From NCBI GenBank assembly GCA_010909165.1, contig MU008149.1:248001-312000 (forward strand): a stretch of DNA of 64,000 nt. Direction: 5' to 3'. Numbering within the stretch: the stretch's first letter is position 1; the number at the start of each line of letters is the position of its first letter. Positions 13,226-24,758 of this stretch are shown piece by piece. The position numbers were made by a program, and so were the translations under genes. The DNA is from Anthoceros angustus. Lineage: Eukaryota; Streptophyta; Anthocerotopsida; Anthocerotales; Anthocerotaceae. The notes under the pieces are model-generated. The model saw nothing but the letters and a program-made list of their open reading frames with translations, had not been told where the DNA came from and did no database searches.

Positions 13226-14266
13226 CTTCGTGGCCTTATGAGACAGTGGTTATATAGGCTGAGTGGTCATCTTGTCGGGCATCTGGGACAGCTGAACGAA
13301 CCAGTTGCTCCTGCCAGTCCTAAATACAGATCATTCAGCCCATGTGAAGGCCACTCCTCCACTTCATGGGATTCACCTCGATCAAGACCATAATAGTCCG
13401 GCAGTCCAGAAACGCTTGGGCAGATTAGACGGCAGATTGTGTGCTAGGAACACGAGTTTCACGAGCAGAAAATCAAGGTTGTGTGTCATACAAAGCCTAC
13501 AAAGAAGGTGTAGGAAGTACAGAAGCGAGAAGGAAAGCCCACAAAGGACCTAGAATTGCAAAGCACCCTGCTTCCAGACATGGAAGCACGTTCGCCACGA
13601 AAGCTGGAGGGCTCATGGATAGAGTTTCTCGAGTTCCAGTGGCAAGAGCGCCACATTCGAATAAAAGCGCATGACGAGGCAAATGGGCAGTTAGGTCGCA
13701 AACGGTGTTAGGTGCGCTTCAGAAAGCCTATATTTCAAGCAACATTCGTGTGTTCATTACCTAGGTGGAATACTGATGGTTGGACCCATCAAATTACAAG
13801 CAACTGGTGTGCAAGTTCGAAGGAAGTGAGCGAGTAGGTAGTGTAGGCAAACAAAGACCCTGGAAGAGGTCCCTAGGGGTTTCCTAATCGCCGATAGCAG
13901 GTGATGAACGAGCAGACAAAAAAGTGTATGAAGTTGGCAGCAGGAACTTCAGTGTCTTCTCTTCGCCTTGCAGCCCCAAGTAGGTCCTGCAGAGTCTTGA
14001 ATTGCAGCCATGCACATATCCACAACGTGAGGGGGAACGTTCTTTCTACCTCCGATCCACCAACCAAACAGCTTCAAGAAGACGGGGAATCAATTCCTCC
14101 CTCGTGCTACTGCCCGATGCCTGGAAGCAAACAAAAGAATCATGGTCTGCAGTGTGGAGGGACGTCATCTACCTTCATCCAACAGGTGCATGATGCTCAC
14201 CTCAACACATTCCCACAAGGCCTGAACCGCGCGCCCTAGTATGATACATGTGCTACAAGCGGAAAC
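13226..14266. other. Intergenic region upstream of dynein
   Basis: About 1 kb between the dynein start and the ZMAT2 stop, with both genes on the minus strand. A CTATATAA box (minus strand, 13257-13250) lies only about 25 bases before the dynein ATG, too close for a usual leader. No coding homology seen; the small open frames on both strands look like chance. Confidence 0.5.
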
Positions 14267-14866
14267 CTATTTTTTAGAAGTCCCGAAGCCTCCGAATCCC
14301 ATCAAGGACGACATCTCCGCATTGATCTCATCCGCCGTCTCCTCCTCGGGGGCCTTGTCCTTCTTCTTCTCCTTCTTCTTCTCCCGCCGCTGCCGCTTGC
14401 GCTCCTCCTCCTCTTCCTGCTGCTTCAGCACTCTGGCCTCCAGCTCCTCGGCCGAGAACCCCGGCTGCTCCTTCTTCCTCTTCAGCTTGCCGAACCGCTC
14501 CTGCACCTGCTGCAACGTGGCTCTCTCCACGCGCATGGACATCCCCAGGGCTCTCTGGTGCTTCTTGCCATTGATGTGGTCCAGGTAATTGGCCGAGTCC
14601 TTGACAACGCACTCGCAAACGCTGCAGTAGTAGCCGGCCTGCTGGCTTAGAGGTGCAACCTGCGTCACCACCTGCGTCTTCCCCAACCGGGCTGTCAGAT
14701 CAACCTCATAGTCCCTGTGCTTCAGCGGCTTGCGCTGCACAGGCGGGCCTCTCGCCTTGGGCCTGTGCCTGTCCTCCTCCTCCCGATCCCTATCTCGAGC
14801 CCGATCGGTGTACTCATCTCGGTTCCACTTCCTCCGAAATGTGTTGTCTACGCCGCTGGCGGTCAT
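14267..14866 (-). CDS. ZMAT2: Zinc finger matrin-type protein 2 (Snu23 splicing factor)
   Basis: Component of the U4/U6.U5 tri-snRNP and spliceosomal B complex that helps pre-mRNA splicing in the nucleus. One intronless frame of 199 residues, the same length as animal ZMAT2. The ATG at 14866 (MTASGVDNTFRRKW) matches the family start; an upstream in-frame GTG is ignored. Visible landmarks: FRRKW.RDEY near the N-terminus, HRDYEVDL, LGKTQVVT, one U1-type C2H2 zinc finger (C81, C84, H97, H103) followed by KKHQRALGMSMRVERATL, a basic and acidic coiled coil, and the C-terminal MGFGGFGTSKK. The coding sequence is GC-rich compared with its flanks. Nothing looks broken. Confidence 0.93.
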   Translation of the reverse strand: MTASGVDNTFRRKWNRDEYTDRARDRDREEEDRHRPKARGPPVQRKPLKHRDYEVDLTARLGKTQVVTQVAPLSQQAGYYCSVCECVVKDSANYLDHINGKKHQRALGMSMRVERATLQQVQERFGKLKRKKEQPGFSAEELEARVLKQQEEEEERKRQRREKKKEKKKDKAPEEETADEINAEMSSLMGFGGFGTSKK

Positions 14867-15339
14867 AATACTTGCGCGAATGGTTCCTGCTTCCGAAGAT
14901 CGCACTCCTCCTCTAGCGCGGGAATCCTAGTCGCTCCCAGATGCTAGCCTGCTCCCCGCAAGCCCATGCATGATTTTACCACCTAAGCGCAAATATCTAT
15001 AACTAAATTGCGCAAAGCCCTTTGTGTGCCCCTAATTCCTCGGTTTTTTAGCCCTCTCACAGACAATCGGCTTGATCTATGTCCTCTTCGCTTCACTTCC
15101 CTTCGAATTGTGTCCTATGTTGTTGAGGATGATAAAAATGAAAAAGGCAACTTTTCTCGGTTGTTATGTGTTCAGAATGACAGCAATAACCGCACAATGG
15201 AAGAGTTGATGGACCTGGTTATATAGGTACATATTATTGTCTTATTTTTTGTTATAAATAATAAAAATTTGTATCTGATTTATTAGTTTATAAATGAAGA
15301 TCACCTAGGGGTATTCTCCTCTTTATTCCGCTTGCACTA
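14867..15339. other. Upstream region of ZMAT2
   Basis: Presumed promoter and leader of the minus-strand ZMAT2 gene, passing into AT-rich DNA around 15220-15300. I see no gene or clear promoter motif. Confidence 0.4.
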
Positions 15340-15600
15340 GAAACGTATGGGGCAATGGCTGAGGAATTTGTCAAGTCCTGTGCCAAAGCGTACCATCAGA
15401 CACGGTACGGAACTATCCCTCTCGTACTTCACAGCATACCTCCGACAACGGGTTTCAATTGCCCTTCAACGGGCGCTCTCAACAGCAATCCTCCACAAGG
15501 CCGCGACAGTAGGTTACCCATCTTCCTCTACCTCCGTGGTTTGCATGCCGTTTATTCTTCCTGCATATGACATTGTGGGTGCAATAGGTGACTTTAGGTA
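15325..15600 (+). pseudogene. LINE retrotransposon 3' (C-terminal) remnant
   Basis: A short piece of the region after the reverse transcriptase of a plant LINE. Frame one reads LALETYGAMAEEFVKSCAKAYH; after a frameshift near 15420 the next frame reads YLRQRVSIALQRALSTAILHKA, the characteristic RQRVS.ALQRA helix of this family. Both halves are recognisable but the junction and all upstream domains are lost, so it is non-functional. A second remnant of the same family lies at 23690-24340 on the other strand. Confidence 0.6.
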
Positions 15601-15730
15601 GGGAGCTCAGTTACTCCTCTCCACCTCGACTTCTTGGTCCCCTTTAGTTGTCCCCTCCTGGATGGGCTCTTCCCGTCGCTTTTTCACCTCAATAAGAACT
15701 TTTCCTAGGGATATGCATACCATTACTAAG

Positions 15731-15857
15731 GAGCCATGCATGTTAGTGAGAGGCTATATATGCTAGTGAGAGGCTATGCATGCTAATGAGAGGCTATGCA
15801 TGCGAATGAGAGGCTATTCATGCGAATGAGAGGCTATGCATGTGAATGAGAGGCTAT
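15731..15857 (+). repeat. 20-bp tandem repeat, about 6 copies
   Basis: Unit GAGAGGCTATGCATGCTAAT with one or two changes per copy; units begin at 15748, 15768, 15788, 15808, 15828 and 15848. Non-coding minisatellite directly next to an inverted repeat. Confidence 0.9.
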
Positions 15858-15858
15858 G

Positions 15859-16215
15859 AAATCCTCCAGCCCGAGAATAATCACCATGCCCGAAGAGGAG
15901 CTGCAAAAATCTCATGCAGAAAATAGAAGCACTAGAGCGGGACGCCATGGGAAAAAACTCGTCGACGAGAGAAGAACTAGGATGGTCACTCTTCACATCT
16001 CGCTCATCCTAATATATTATGTGGGGGCTAAGGTTGAGTCTTCAATCCCTAGATAAGTAGGAGGGTGAACAAAGTGTGGAGAACAACAATTCTGGTTTTT
16101 TTCTCCTACGAGCTTTCTTTTTCTCTTGGCATCCGACTGTAGTGCTTCCATTCTCCGCATTAGATTTGGCAACTCCTCTTCTAGCATGGTGATCATTCTC
16201 GGGCTGGAGGATTCC
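15859..16215. repeat. Imperfect inverted repeat, arms of about 110 bp
   Basis: The left arm (about 15859-15975, beginning ATCCTCCAGCCCGAGAATAA) is matched in reverse complement by the right arm (about 16105-16215), separated by about 130 bp. Both arms read as the same short protein piece (SSPRMITMLEEELPNLM on the right arm), so they look like two head-to-head copies of a retroelement coding fragment. Transcription would give a long hairpin. Confidence 0.8.
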
Positions 16216-16574
16216 ACCTCCATCGTTCTCATTAACATCAGTATGTTATTCAAATAGATTATTACATACTTGTCCATCAACTCTACAAATACAAGTTGTC
16301 AGCTTGTTCAAAAAGTATGTGTACAAGTACCATGATTTGCCCAAGTAGGTTGTGAGTAATAGGGATCCAAGATTCACAAGAGAATTCTAATAACATTTGA
16401 TGAGAAGTTTGAGCATACAACTATGTATAAGCACAACATATCATTGGGATACATATGGCTGAATTAAAAGAGTCATCGAATCTAAGAAGAGTACTTTTAA
16501 CATTATCTGCAGATTTATCAAAGAGATTGGATTGAACATCTGGATGATGCAGAGATTTGTTAGCTAGTTCTAAT

Positions 16575-16700
16575 GGGTCCATTCCCTAACACTAAGGCTA
16601 GCCCTAAAGGGTTCATTTCCTAGCATTGAGCCTAGCTCCAAAGGGTTCATTCCCTAGCACCGAGCCTAGCCCTAAAGCTAGGTTTATTCCCTAACACTTA
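16575..16700 (+). repeat. 34-bp tandem repeat, about 3.6 copies
   Basis: Units start at 16575, 16609 and 16643, each beginning GGGTTCATTCCCTAGCAC or a close variant and ending CCTAAA; a partial copy follows. Non-coding. Confidence 0.85.
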
Positions 16701-18449
16701 TGCCATAGTCTTCTTGACGAGGATTGGAGTGCCTAGAGTGTGTGTGTGTCTAGAGAAGAGCTTTGACAAGGGGATTGGGGGGAGAGAACTAAGTATTCAG
16801 GCGAAGATGGTCAGCTCACCTTGATCTCTCTTGTACTCTTGTTGAACTCTTGCTATAGTAAAGAGCAATGGCAGAGAGACGTTGTCTACAACCTTAAGTT
16901 GTCCTTGGGAGGATGTCGGGCTATTTGGGCCTAGTTTTGGTGTCTTGATGTGTGTTGTTGCTTTTAACCGCATGTCTAATTGCATCGTGAGAAAAAGGGT
17001 GTTACTCCATCTCAATATTCATCCAATCTAGAGATTCAGAGAACCATTAACTCGAGCTTTCGTAAGAACTTATAGCCACTTAGGGCTGCTTTCCATGGAG
17101 CCCATAAAATACATGCTTAGCTCGCAACTTGTAAAACCCTCATAGCGTGTTTTGGCTTTCCATGGGTAGTCGATTTCAACAAGTTTCCGTGACAGACGGA
17201 AATATGACCGGCAGCGTTTAGGAGCCCACCGATGTGAACAAAAGGCCCGTCGCGAACAAAACCCCATGTTTGTAATAGTGGCTTGCTAGCGGCGCTGAAA
17301 ATGATCTTGTAGGTTGGGACATAAACAAGAAGCTAGCACGTTGTTAATTCCTTACATCTACAATAGCCAATAACATTGCTTGCTGCCCTGAATTTCTGGA
17401 ATTCTTGAGAAGGCACTATTGCCAAGGTTTCAACTATGATGTTTCTTTTGGCTGGTGCAACAATTTTAGTATTGTCATGGAACAAACGTATGATAGAAGA
17501 CTTTTACATCAAGGATAGATGCTTGGCATGGTGAACTCTTTTAAAGAAGCTATTTGGCATGAAGATCTTGAACGATTATGCAAGTTTCCCCGGATAACTC
17601 CCACAACTTCACCTACATTTCCAACTTGGTGGCTGAAGATCTCACGAGAAAAACTCCCGGCCCTCACCTCGTAGGCAGATTCCAAACAGACAGCTAGTGG
17701 TTAGCTCAAATACCAGCTTCGAAGCATGAGAAACCGTTAACAAATATGAACTTGAACCAGACTTGTGGCTAACAAAGTGCTTGGTGGCAAGGTGCTCGTA
17801 TCTCCCAATTGTTTAGAATCAAGTGCAATGGCTTGGGAGTGTGTGTACCACACCTTAATTGCTTAGAAAAGGCTTTGATCGAAAGCAAATGGCAATTTCT
17901 GAGCCTTCTTTTCCTCAGCAGACAACTGCCAATATGTATCTTGGCCGCTCAATGGACGCCAAGAGTTGTCATTGATTTTTTTCTAGTATTGAGAAAGACT
18001 ATCCTACTTGCTTTTTGGTTGATTGGGGGTGCACACTACGCCATTCGCTTTGCAATAATTAACCACCTCCTCCCGCCGTTCCGTGGCCTTCATGTTTTTC
18101 CTTCTTGTTGCCTCCGAGCATTCCAAATTCATGGTCTATTCTTTTGACCATCAGTCCCTAATCTCCGTACCCAGCCAGATTGCAAGCAAGTCCAGAAAGT
18201 GGCAGCGCCGAGCCTTGCCCCCCGCGCTGCTCGATTCTGATTGTTTCTGTTGTGATGAGGTGCCAGGATAAGAGTTGGCCATCCATGTCCATGTCTCAGT
18301 TTGGACAGCAGTGGAATTAAGCAAGCCCGTTCACCCCGAAAGCAAAAGTCTCTTAGCCGCCGCTAGCGTACATACACACTTAAGTACCGGCTACTTCCTC
18401 ATTATTCTCACGGTCGACCCTTACAACTGCAACAACCAGCGAGAAACGA
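16701..18449. other. Gene-free intergenic DNA
   Basis: No convincing coding region on either strand; only short unsupported frames. The right end grades into the decayed DYW end of the PPR pseudogene. Confidence 0.45.
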
Positions 18450-20349
18450 TGCACACGATACCCACCCCATACAACGTCACTCTGTTTAAGCCATGACATT
18501 ATTGGCAGTCACTGCACATGCGTAGACTCTACGTTACCACCAGAGGTTTCTCACTCGGAGTGTTCAAGAAACCAAACGCCGCAGCATGCCCTCAAAGTGC
18601 ATCCTCCTTTTCCTTCTCACACACTTGCTTCAGCACCAACTTTGTCTGAGGCACGTGGCCTCCTTCCTGCTTTAGACGGGTATTCGTGTCCACTCCACCA
18701 TACCTTAAGCGCAATATCCTCTCTCATGTCTCCCACGAGGAATTTATGTACCTACTTATTCACCTCAACGGTTGCCACTGCAGGTTTCTAGTTAGCTCCT
18801 GCTACCATTCTCTGTGCTTTGATCCTGTCTGCATCGCTCCACCTACCTGTATCTGAGTAGGCATTTGTCATTAGCACATACGCAGACGCTCTTTGAGGGT
18901 CCAGCCTAACAATTCTTTCAACCCACCATCGCCCTGTCTATACCCCGGTGACTCTCGCAGGCATTCAATACAGAACCACAAGATTACTTTGACCCTCACA
19001 TGATAATAGCATCGTCTTTGCCCCGTCTAAATGGCCAGCACGCCCAAGAAGATCAATCATGCAGGTATAATGCTCAAACCTGGCGTGAATCTTCCAGATC
19101 ACCACATTTGGTATACTTGTCCACCAGGAAGGAGCCCACCACTGCGTCATCCACCAGTCCTTTTTCAGCAATCTGTATAGTGCAGCTGCCTGCCCTTCTG
19201 TAAGGCACCAGCACTTGCACAGGCCTTTGGATGGCAAGCAAAAGTAACATGGTTAGCTATAAGCAGACCCTCCTGCTCCATTTGTCCACAAGCGCCTCAT
19301 GTCCGAACCCTTGCTGGGCATACCCAGCTATCAGAGCAGGGCATGTCACCACATCTTTTGTGTTCATGCTGTCAAAACCCTGGCATGTGTCTTCCAATTT
19401 GCATATATGTCCACCAGGCAGGTGCCCACCACTACGTCATCCAGCAGCCCTCTTTCGACAATCTGTGAGTGCAGCCGCCTTCCCTTCTGCAAGGCACCAG
19501 TGCTCGCACAGGCCTTCCAGAAGGCAAGCAGAAATAACATGGTCAGCCAAACTGAGGCCCGCCTCCTATGTTTGGCCATACACAACACACGCCTCTTGCC
19601 CAAGTCCTTGCTGTGCATACCCAGCGATCAGGGCATTCTATGACACCACATCCTTTTTGGCCATGCTTTCAAAAACCTGGCGTGCATCTTTCAGTTCCCC
19701 ACATTTTGCATACATGCCCACCAGGCAGTTGCCAACAAACAAGTTAGTAGGAGTGCCCCTGTGCAACACATCACAGTGCACTTTTCTGCCAGATTCCAAG
19801 TCTGCGGCAAGCGCGCAAGCCTGAAGGGCAGCGAAAAAGACGCGACTATTCACCTTCACTCCTGACCTACGCAACGCATCTCATGATAGAGTTGTATGGC
19901 CTCCTTAGGTTTCCTGTGCTTATCATGTGCAGAGATTATGGAAAACCATATGAAGACATTTGGTTTGCCCACCCTGGTGAACAAATCCATGGCCTCCTGC
20001 AGCCTGCCTCCACCTGCATATATGCGCAAGATATGCAGGTATGCACTCGACTCGCACCTAAGTTTGGCAGTGAGATCATGAACTCGTCGCCCCACAACCA
20101 AATCCTTCTTAGCTGACACAGTTTCAGCACAGTGTAAACCAGAAACTGAGAAACAGCAGAGTCTGTCTGCGCCAGAGATTCCAGGGCTCCAACGGCCTCG
20201 GAAAGGTTCTCCTGCTGACATAACTTGCTCACGGTTCCAGCCGTTACGACGCCCATTTCCGATCCTGCACGCCTGCCGGGTTCAGGCTTATCCGGAGAGC
20301 TGGAGTCGGAAGCAGAGGCACCGTGGCACCGGCACCAGGATATCTGCAT
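18450..20349 (-). pseudogene. DYW-class pentatricopeptide repeat (PPR) pseudogene
   Basis: Relic of an organelle RNA-editing PPR protein. From the ATG near 20349 it reads an N-terminal stretch (TVSKLCQQENLSEAVGALES). After frameshifts come PPR units (KKDLVVGRRVHDL, GKPNVFIWFSIISAH, ALQACALAADLESGRKVH, NCLVGMYAKCGELKDARQVF, KACASTGALQKGRRLHSQIV) and the late motif HYTCMIDLLGRAGHLDGAK. Below 18960 the E motif (ASAYVLMTNAYSDTGRW), E+ (VHKFLVGDM) and the start of DYW (FGFLNTPSEKPLVVT) are visible with in-frame stops. At least four frame changes and several stops show it is dead. The repeat style resembles large PPR families of seed-free plants. Confidence 0.88.
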
Positions 20350-21536
20350 ATCCAAGGAAACGAGGCTGGCTTAAACATGTTGTCTAACCACAGCACCTTC
20401 TCAGATGCCTTACGCCGGAAGTCAGGCGAACGGGAGCTTTGCTTACCTGGTCTGTAGTCTCACCACATGGAAGGGTCCAGAAACAATTGCTGCCACAAGT
20501 ACTCCTGATCCTGGCAACGACCATCGCTGGAAACCCGTCCCACCCTTACAATTTCTCGGAAGTGGAAGTGCTGGGACCCTTACACTGCTGCAGCTGGAGG
20601 CTTTGTTTGCCATCGTATGAGGTGAGCGGGAGCTCCTGGTAGAACACACACCAAGTTGTTGGGTCCACAAGCGGTCCGGTTGCCATACTGTGGCCATAGT
20701 TCAGGGACCGCTGTCGGAAGATGGGCCTAACAACAGACTACGGCAAAATGCCCAGGTACTGTGTTACGTCCACACCAAACGGACGTGGAGAGTACTTTGG
20801 AGGTGCATCATAGGCACATCCACCTGGCTCATACGTGCATGTTGCTCAATTTTTGATCCATCTGGCACCATGGTTTCTTTATGTGTTCGCTAATTTCGAT
20901 TGTTGTGTGTGATGTAGGTTTCTCCCCTATTTTGGAGCGAAGATGGTAGCAAGTTGGGTGCTTGTCAAATACCGTTGGAGCTCTACAAGTTGCCTTGCCT
21001 TGGGAAAAGAAATAGGATAGCTATTATTCAAAGTCTTGGAGATATGGAAGCTTTGGCTGCGGAGCAGGCCCTCCTTTGAAATTTATGATGTACTTGATAA
21101 ATGTGCTGACTCTCATTATATGTATGCATCTATGTCCTAACCCTTGTCCTACTTAGGAGTGCATCTTATTGGCCACTGTTGCGGTACGTAGGACAGCCAT
21201 ATGAGTTGACACTATTTTCCCACCAACGGCAGGACTTACTACAACACCTCCATAGGATTTGGTCCCCATTGACAAACTTACGTCGTGTCAGGAAATCGGC
21301 CGAAGGTGGTGTCTACACTTTCTACAAAATCATGTGTCCCTGGGTCTGTGCTGCTAGAAGTGAATGAGTCAGGTCGTAGCTAGACACACAATCTTATTGT
21401 CAGTGTTACTACATTATCGGCACAAACCAGCACCTAAAATGAACCTGCTTTGCTACCCGATAGGTCCAATTACTGAGTTGATTGCGAAATATCTTTTGAG
21501 GCAAGAAAGTGAGCAGAATAATAGTAGCAAATGGCA
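20350..21536. other. Intergenic DNA upstream of the PPR pseudogene
   Basis: No supported gene. Short frames on both strands share no recognisable motif. Confidence 0.4.
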
Positions 21537-21832
21537 GCTTGGACAATGGGATTGGACACTTTGCTATGCCACTTGCTTGGACAAGGGGATTGGACACTTT
21601 GCTATGCCACTTGCTTGGACAAGGATTGGACACTTTGCTATGCCATTTGCTTGGACAATGGATTGGACACTTTGCTATGCCATTTGCTTGGACAATGGGA
21701 TTGGACACTTTGCTATGCCATTTGCTTGGACAATGGGATTGGACACTTTGCTATGCCATTTGCTTGGACAATGGGATTGGACACTTTGCTATGCCATTTG
21801 CTTGGACAATGGATTGGACACTTGCATACCTC
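21537..21832 (+). repeat. 38-bp tandem repeat, about 7.7 copies
   Basis: Unit begins TTGGACAATGGGATTGGACA and ends GCTATGCCATTTGC. Copies differ mainly by loss of one or two G (36-38 bp) and a C/T change. Because 38 is not a multiple of three, the array is open in several frames and makes overlapping repetitive open frames that I do not regard as genes. Confidence 0.92.
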
Positions 21833-23689
21833 CCCTCAGTGTGTTAATCCGCCTCCAATTTTGCTTTCGACATGATTCGATCCAACGATTGTGCTTTTGG
21901 AAGTGCACCAAGGTAGAGAATAGAAGGAGGTCGGCGTATGCAAGACTTTGAAGAAGTTAGTCGCGAGTGCGAATTGACTCCTTCAAAGGTCTAAATGGCC
22001 TACCTAAATATTTTGCGTTCCACTGGGATGTCCTCTCCGTAGCTTTCTTTATTCGAGCCTCCCTAGATCTATTTTTCTCATGATAGGGGTAGAGATGCGG
22101 CACACTATCGATTCTCATGCCCAACGATTAGCTCTGATGAGATTCTACAAGTCACGATCGGTGGAGTAATTGCAGAAGTTAGACGTCCTTTTGCCTCCAC
22201 GTCCCTTCTAGATTGTGAACCTCGTCTCGGCATCTTCATGGAAGTATCGAGCAAGAAAACACGGGCTTTAATACTATGTTCGGGTTTTCGGGAAAGTAAA
22301 TTCATGCAGAAAATATACTCCACTATAAAAAATAATAAATTGAATATCTCGCTTTCAAAAATATCTTACATACTTAATATCTTACATACTTAATATCTTA
22401 CATACTCAGTTCACTTATAAAACTCTAATGGCCTATGTCACAATATGCGATTACACATCGTACTCTAGACATCTCTAGAGATATATACGATATTGCCTTA
22501 TAAATCTCAATCACCAAAAGGATCTCTCGTCATCGCCATCATTCAAGGTTGGCGACCTTCGCGACTCCACTTGCAGATTCCGCTACACCAAGGGAGATTA
22601 ATTTGGGAGACTTGGAGTGCCACATCTTTCTCGGAGCACTGCAAGACGTGCTACCAAGTAGGCGCTCTGCAAGCATATCTAAAGGGAGGCTGTGATTCCT
22701 TACTTTTGGATTCGCCCATGGCGCGCTCGTCAAGGCCCATTTGTCTCATCTATTGTAGCAAACAAGTAACCGTAAGTCCTTAATTAAGGGAAAGGGCACT
22801 GCTTGAAACATTATCTAACCCATATGTCATTTTTGTTAGAAATGATTTATTACAACATATCAAAATATGTTATGAATAATGCCCTAAAATAGGTTATAAA
22901 GAGTGCCATAAAATCAAGAATAGAGTAGACGTTATTAACAGACGAGATGGGAAATCCCATCTACCCCTAAAGTCCGAGGAGGAACAATCCAAAAAGGGCT
23001 AATGGTAAAAGGGGAAGTTGTGGCACGAGGTAAGCACTTGAATTCATATAAGCACTTCCTCAACAAACAACCAAGCAAAACAAATCTAATACGCAGATGT
23101 AGGTGCAAACTAATAAGAATAGGAGGGAGTACCTTGCGCATCATGGCACAAACACACTCTCCCCATGAGAACAACATGTAAATTCCTCACACATCGCTCT
23201 CTGAGTCATAGCTTTGGCCTCTTCACAACACTCTTGCATTGCATATCCAGAGATCAAGCGATGATCTGAGCTTGTCCTCTGTGAAAGGGTCTATATATAC
23301 TAGCCCTTAGCATCGGCATATTTCTAAGGTATCCTATTGGCATCAGCATATGCCGGAAATATCTTAAGAATACATTATAATATGCAAAGAATTTGTTGAA
23401 GCATATTACTGAAGCTTATCCACTTAACTATTGCTAACCATGTTTAATTAACACTAATAAATACTTAATTAACATAAGCACGTTAGATTAATTAACATTA
23501 ATTACTTACTTAAAGATATGTGATTAGATTAATTAATGCTAATCAAACACTAAACCCAAGTGCATAAATTAGTGTCACACGGCATGACAAAGTCCTAGTC
23601 CCCTCGAGTGCCTTTCCCATAACTACCTACTGCACCAATGATATCATGATCAGGGATGATGAAGGGCCTACACCGGTGCTGAAGAAGCC
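21833..23689. other. Gene-free, AT-rich intergenic DNA
   Basis: Contains three copies of a 16-bp unit ATCTTACATACTTAAT at 22361-22408 and AT-rich runs around 23350-23570. No supported coding region. Confidence 0.45.
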
Positions 23690-24340
23690 GCTAGTCCGAC
23701 GCACGAAGCCGTTCTATAAACAGCATTAGCCGCGAGCTATGGAAACTGTTATGAAAGAAAGCCATCACGAGGAAAGGGAGGCCCTTCAATTCACATGGGT
23801 CGTGATAGGCTTTTGCACACTCCTTGATTAACCGAGAGAAGTCCTTGCCCATAACCCCATGAGTCTCGAGGGCGAGGGGGTTGAAAACATGGCCGTCTTG
23901 CATGAGAGAGTATTTGTGAGTCTTGCTGGTTGCACATCATTTCGCTGCCCAGCCCGAGAGGTTGATGATGACGTGCTCGCATATAGAGTCCCTCGTGGGA
24001 TCCGTGACAACCACATTAGCGATGTAAATTTGCTCTCCCGTGGTATAAAAAAGGTCCGCCCTGAGTGACACGCCATTATGCAATGTATATCGGCACTCCC
24101 TGTGCGGAAAAAATCCGCTCTCCTTAGTTATCGAAAACATGACGTCGCAAACGGCGTCATGCGTAGCAATACTTTGCCTCCCATGGGACAACGCGCCAAA
24201 TGGGACTCGAAGTCGTAGATGGCAGCTCCACAACTGCACGAGGAAAGAGAAGAGGCCAAAGGATGAGCCAAACCGAGGCAGACCCTCATCGCTGTCGAAA
24301 AGGACGCTGGTGCGATTCGGAACGCCAAAATGCAAGGCCC
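23690..24340 (-). pseudogene. LINE retrotransposon 3' (C-terminal) remnant
   Basis: Reads from 24340 downward through frameshifts: a zinc-knuckle-like CSCGAAIYDFESHLARCPMG, then IATHDAVCDVMFSITKESGF, SLRADLFYTTGEQIYIANVV, VTDPTRDSICEHVIINLSGW, and finally FNPLALETHGVMGKDFSRLI followed by KECAKAYH. This is the C-terminal tail of a plant LINE ORF2 after reverse transcriptase. No reverse transcriptase or endonuclease remains here. Confidence 0.68.
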
Positions 24341-24452
24341 AGCCAGAAGTCAGGAGCTTGCCCCCTTCCCCAAACAGGAACCCAGGCGTGCCTGCGAAGA
24401 CCTAGGAATGGAGGAGTCCAGAAGGAGGACCCTTTGCGCCTGTAAATATTGC

Positions 24453-24758
24453 TTCTCATGGAATAGGTTATGAAGAGTACCCTAAAAAGAACAAAGTTGT
24501 ATACTTTCTAGAAAACCACCTTTCTAGAAACTCATGTATCTTCTAGAGAATATCTTATAGAAAGCCCAAAAGTAAAAGGCAAGTCAAGTGACCAATATAA
24601 TTTAAGGCTGAGGACTATATAAGGCCAAGCGCACCTAGGTGTGTGCAAGTGTGCTTGTGTACAAGTGCGCTAGTACCTAGTATGCCTAGTGTATATAACC
24701 TATATTATATGGGAGTATTGTGTTGCCTCTCAATAAAGGCTAAGCTCTTTTCCTAACA
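24453..24758 (+). mobile_element. Possible solo LTR
   Basis: About 300 bp with the parts of an LTR: a TATATAA box at 24616-24622, an AATAAA signal at 24732-24737, and an end CTAACA at 24758. No partner LTR or internal region was found, and the left boundary is a guess. Confidence 0.35.

Noticed and set aside
21364-21951. Repetitive proteins of 110-195 residues from the 38-bp array
   Set aside because: Non-multiple-of-three tandem repeat is open in several frames by construction.
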